NCBI GenBank assembly: GCA_038062935.1
Contig: JBBTWG010000043.1
Location: 1 to 6,152 of the forward strand
Direction of reading: 5' to 3'
Length of the DNA: 6,152 nt
DNA from: JBBTWG01 sp038062935
GTDB lineage: Bacteria; Patescibacteriota; Gracilibacteria; UBA1369; UBA12463
The position numbers and the translations under genes were made by a program. Under the pieces are notes generated by a model. The model made no database searches, was not told the DNA's origin, and worked only from the letters and a program-made list of their open reading frames with translations. Below, in pieces: positions 1 through 3,200 of the stretch (the first letter of the stretch is position 1; the number at the start of each line of letters is the position of its first letter).

Positions 1-2
1 CT

Positions 3-230
3 TTTTACAATGAACCGCTCTCGATTTTTGAATTCCCTGGATCTTTCCCGTGGTTTGAAGGTTTGAATCAATGGCGCAAAGATATCATGTCGTATTTCGA
101 CAAAGGTGTGGGGAGTGAACTTTCTTTTGATGACCCCTCAGATGCTCTTCCGTCTGCAACCGGAGCGGTGACGAGTGCGAGTTCTGGAACCGATGGAAGT
201 GCGACGAGCGGTACTGCAACGAATTTCAAA
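3..230 (+). other. Lead-in segment and Ser/Thr/Gly/Ala-rich linker (residues 1-76)
   Basis: The first 35 or so residues are rich in aromatics (F, W, Y), for example FPGSFPWFEGLNQW. They look like the end of a folded domain that begins upstream. From about residue 45 the sequence becomes Asp/Ser then Thr/Ser/Gly/Ala-rich (TSASSGTDGSATSGTAT), typical of a flexible interdomain linker in secreted proteins. No family was recognised for the aromatic part. ATG codons are present in the frame (for example at base 87), but none is a credible start because the frame stays open to the left edge. Confidence 0.6.
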
Positions 231-3200
231 AATGCCTCCATTAGTCTTTCTGCCAATGATTATTCACTGCCGGCTGGTGGTGGGACGACGACGCTGACAG
301 CATCTGTGAAAGACGCGGATGGGAAAATTCTTTCGTATGATGGTGCCGTTTCTTTCTCGAGTTCTGATGCTGCTGTACTCTCGGCTATTTCTGGAGCGCC
401 GATAAAATTCACCAAAGGCACGGCCAATTTCATCCTGCAGAGTGGTAAGAAATCTGGGTCTGCGACGGTTTCGGTATTGGCTCCACAACTCTCCACGAGT
501 GCGGGAGTTGGCCCGGCAGCGCTCCCGATTTTGGTTTTGCCGCTGAGTCCAAAACGCTTTTCGATTGCTGCGAACTTTCCGGATATTCAAGTGCAGCTCG
601 TCGATACTTTTGACAATCCTGTCCAGAATGCGGTGCCGGTGAATTTCCGCGTGACGGAGATGACGGCTGCGGCGGCGACTTTTTCTAACACACAAAAAAC
701 GGTCACGAATGCTGCGGTCCAGGGCATCGCTCACGCTACGCTTTTCCCGACGGCACAGGGTGGCCGTGTGAACGTGATCGTTTCGAGCGCTGGCATGGAG
801 AGTGGCATGGTGACAGTCGATACGCCGACGGTGATTAGTAGTTCAAAATTTTCTCCGAATGCACTCTTTGCGGATTTGATGGGCAGTGATTTCGGAAATA
901 TCACTCGACCGAATTCTTTTGCTGGAGACTTGCTCTATTCTGGCCGTACACAGACGGTCGCAGCGTCTCTCTTTTCTGAAAAATCTGAGCAGCCGGTCTT
1001 GCTCGTGTCGCCGAATGGAGGACTGACAACGCCGACGGATGAAGTGCAATTTTCTCTTATTCCTTCCCAAGATTTGGAGCCGCTTCATGTGGATCTTCTC
1101 AATATTCCTTCGAAAATTTCTCTGGGTGAAATGTTTGTGCGTGGAGCGACGGTGACGAGTCGTGTGACGACGAGTGACACGACGTTTGCGGTGCGGACGG
1201 ATGATGCGGGAAATTCTTTCTTCACTTCGCATTCCCAAGATATCGTCAAAATCAATGCTTTTGGTGGTGTGCGAGCTCTCGATTCGAACGTTTCTTTCCA
1301 GATTCTCCCTGGTGATTTTGTCACAGTGCACGTCTTTTTTGCGGGCGTTGAGATTGGAGTTATTGAATATTCTCTTCCTTCACTTCCTGCGGTTCAGAGC
1401 GCGACCAATGTTTCTCAGATTTCTACCAATGCTGGAGTTTCGGTTCTGACACATGCAGATGCCCTCATTCCATTTTCTGTGGCGCCTTTCTTTGCTGGCG
1501 CTTCAACTTTTTCTGGTCAAGGACTTTCTTTTGTGGAGAAAGGTCGCGCGCTCGAAGCTTCTCAAAAACCTCTCACACTTGGGATTTCTGAGGGTGTTGG
1601 TTTTATGGATAGTCAAAAACAGATGCTTCTGCTGGCTGCTGGCAATACGGTTGGAAATGCTTTTCTCTTCGCGGCTTCTGAATCGTCTGTGACTGTGGGA
1701 GATCCGACGGTGCGTCTCTCGAACACCACCGCGGCATCGCAGACAGGTTTCACAAAAGATATTGGTTCGCAGGTTTTTTCTGGGACGACACCGATTCGGT
1801 TCGTGGCGCCGATTCGGTTTTCAAGTTCCAAACAGAAAGATTTATTGATTGGCTATGAAAATGGTGAAATTCGACTCCTGGAGCGGTCCTATGGCGAGTC
1901 TCCATATCGTGATCGTGGACGGATTCTGCTCGTGAAAAATGGTATTTTTGATGCCGTCGTGACGGATATTGATGGCGATTCTTTGGATGATCTCATCGTG
2001 GCAAACAAAGAAGCGTGCACTCTCAAAGAGTCGTGTACCGATCTGCATCGCAACACTGGCGGCACTTTTGTTCGAGAAAATATTGATCTTGGGATTTCGA
2101 AAAAAATACTCCAGATGAAAGTGGCAGATATGAATCTCGATTCTACGCCTGATTTGCTCGCTGCGGATGAATCTGGTGCGGTGCGCATTTTCTGGAATCA
2201 GAATGATAGTTTTGCAAAAAATGGCGTGTTGCTGGGAACTTTCCCGGGAGCATCTGGAACATTAGTGCTCAATATTTCTGATTCTTTTCCGGATCTGAAG
2301 AAAGATTCGTATCCGGATGTGCTCGTCGTGGCCGGCTCGACTAGCGGCAATACGCTCAATTATTTTTCTACCAGCAATGGAAAATCATACCAAAAAATTG
2401 AGAAAAAATCTGAAAAAGTTGAGTTCGATCCAAAGGCGCAGAAATTGAAAGATGCTGTGAAAGAGGCCTATCCGACTCCGGCAAAGAATGCTGATGCTTC
2501 CACAACACAAGCAGAGCTTCTGCAGCAACTCTCTCTCCTGACACAGAAAGATGGTGATGGTGATGGTGTTCCGGATAATTTCGATACGATCCAGGCTCCG
2601 TTGATCGGGAATCCAGAAAAGAGCACGAGTGGGTCTGCAATTAACACGCCACAGAGTACCCCTCAAAGTCCTCTTGCACTTATGGGTTCTGTGACTTCCA
2701 GCGTAGAAGACATTGTTTCGAAACTGCGTTGTGCTGGAGGATGTGTTCCGCTGCCGGTGAATTTTGCGTTTTTTGCTCCGGGGGAAATTAATAGTGGGCT
2801 TGGGGTTCCTGTCGGATTTGATGGCGGACTTCCTGTGTTTGGTTGGGGTGGCACGTGTCCTGTCTGGACTCTCTGGCCAGGATGTCCTTTCCAGAGCACG
2901 CTGGGCGGTCGCCTCTATATTTCTCCAACCCTGACACTCGGACTTGCTGTTTCTGTCTGTGTCGGACCGTATCTCGGTGCGCAATGCTACGCTTTTCCTG
3001 TTCCAATGAATCTCCTGACCGGTGGCATGTGCCAAGAAATTGCTGGCGGTATTGGTTCAGCTTTCGATGCTGCGCGATCTTTTAGTTCTTTTGGATCCGG
3101 ATATGACAGTGTCATCGCCCATGGCAATGGACCGTCGGATTTTTCACAGCCAACTGGATCTTTTGGCGCCGATACTGGACTCGGAAAATATCAGGCAAGC

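Noticed and set aside
1174..1692. Two plus-strand open frames of 79-91 codons overlapping the gene, with Leu/Phe/Arg-rich products.
   Set aside because: They are out-of-frame readings of codons such as CTT, TTT and TCT. The products look membrane-like only because of base composition, and both lie wholly inside the large gene.
2913..3032. Possible transmembrane segment in the uncharged stretch (residues 971-1010).
   Set aside because: It contains several Gly, Pro and Cys residues and no clean 20-residue hydrophobic helix, and there are extracellular-type modules on both sides. Kept only as a possibility within the cysteine module.
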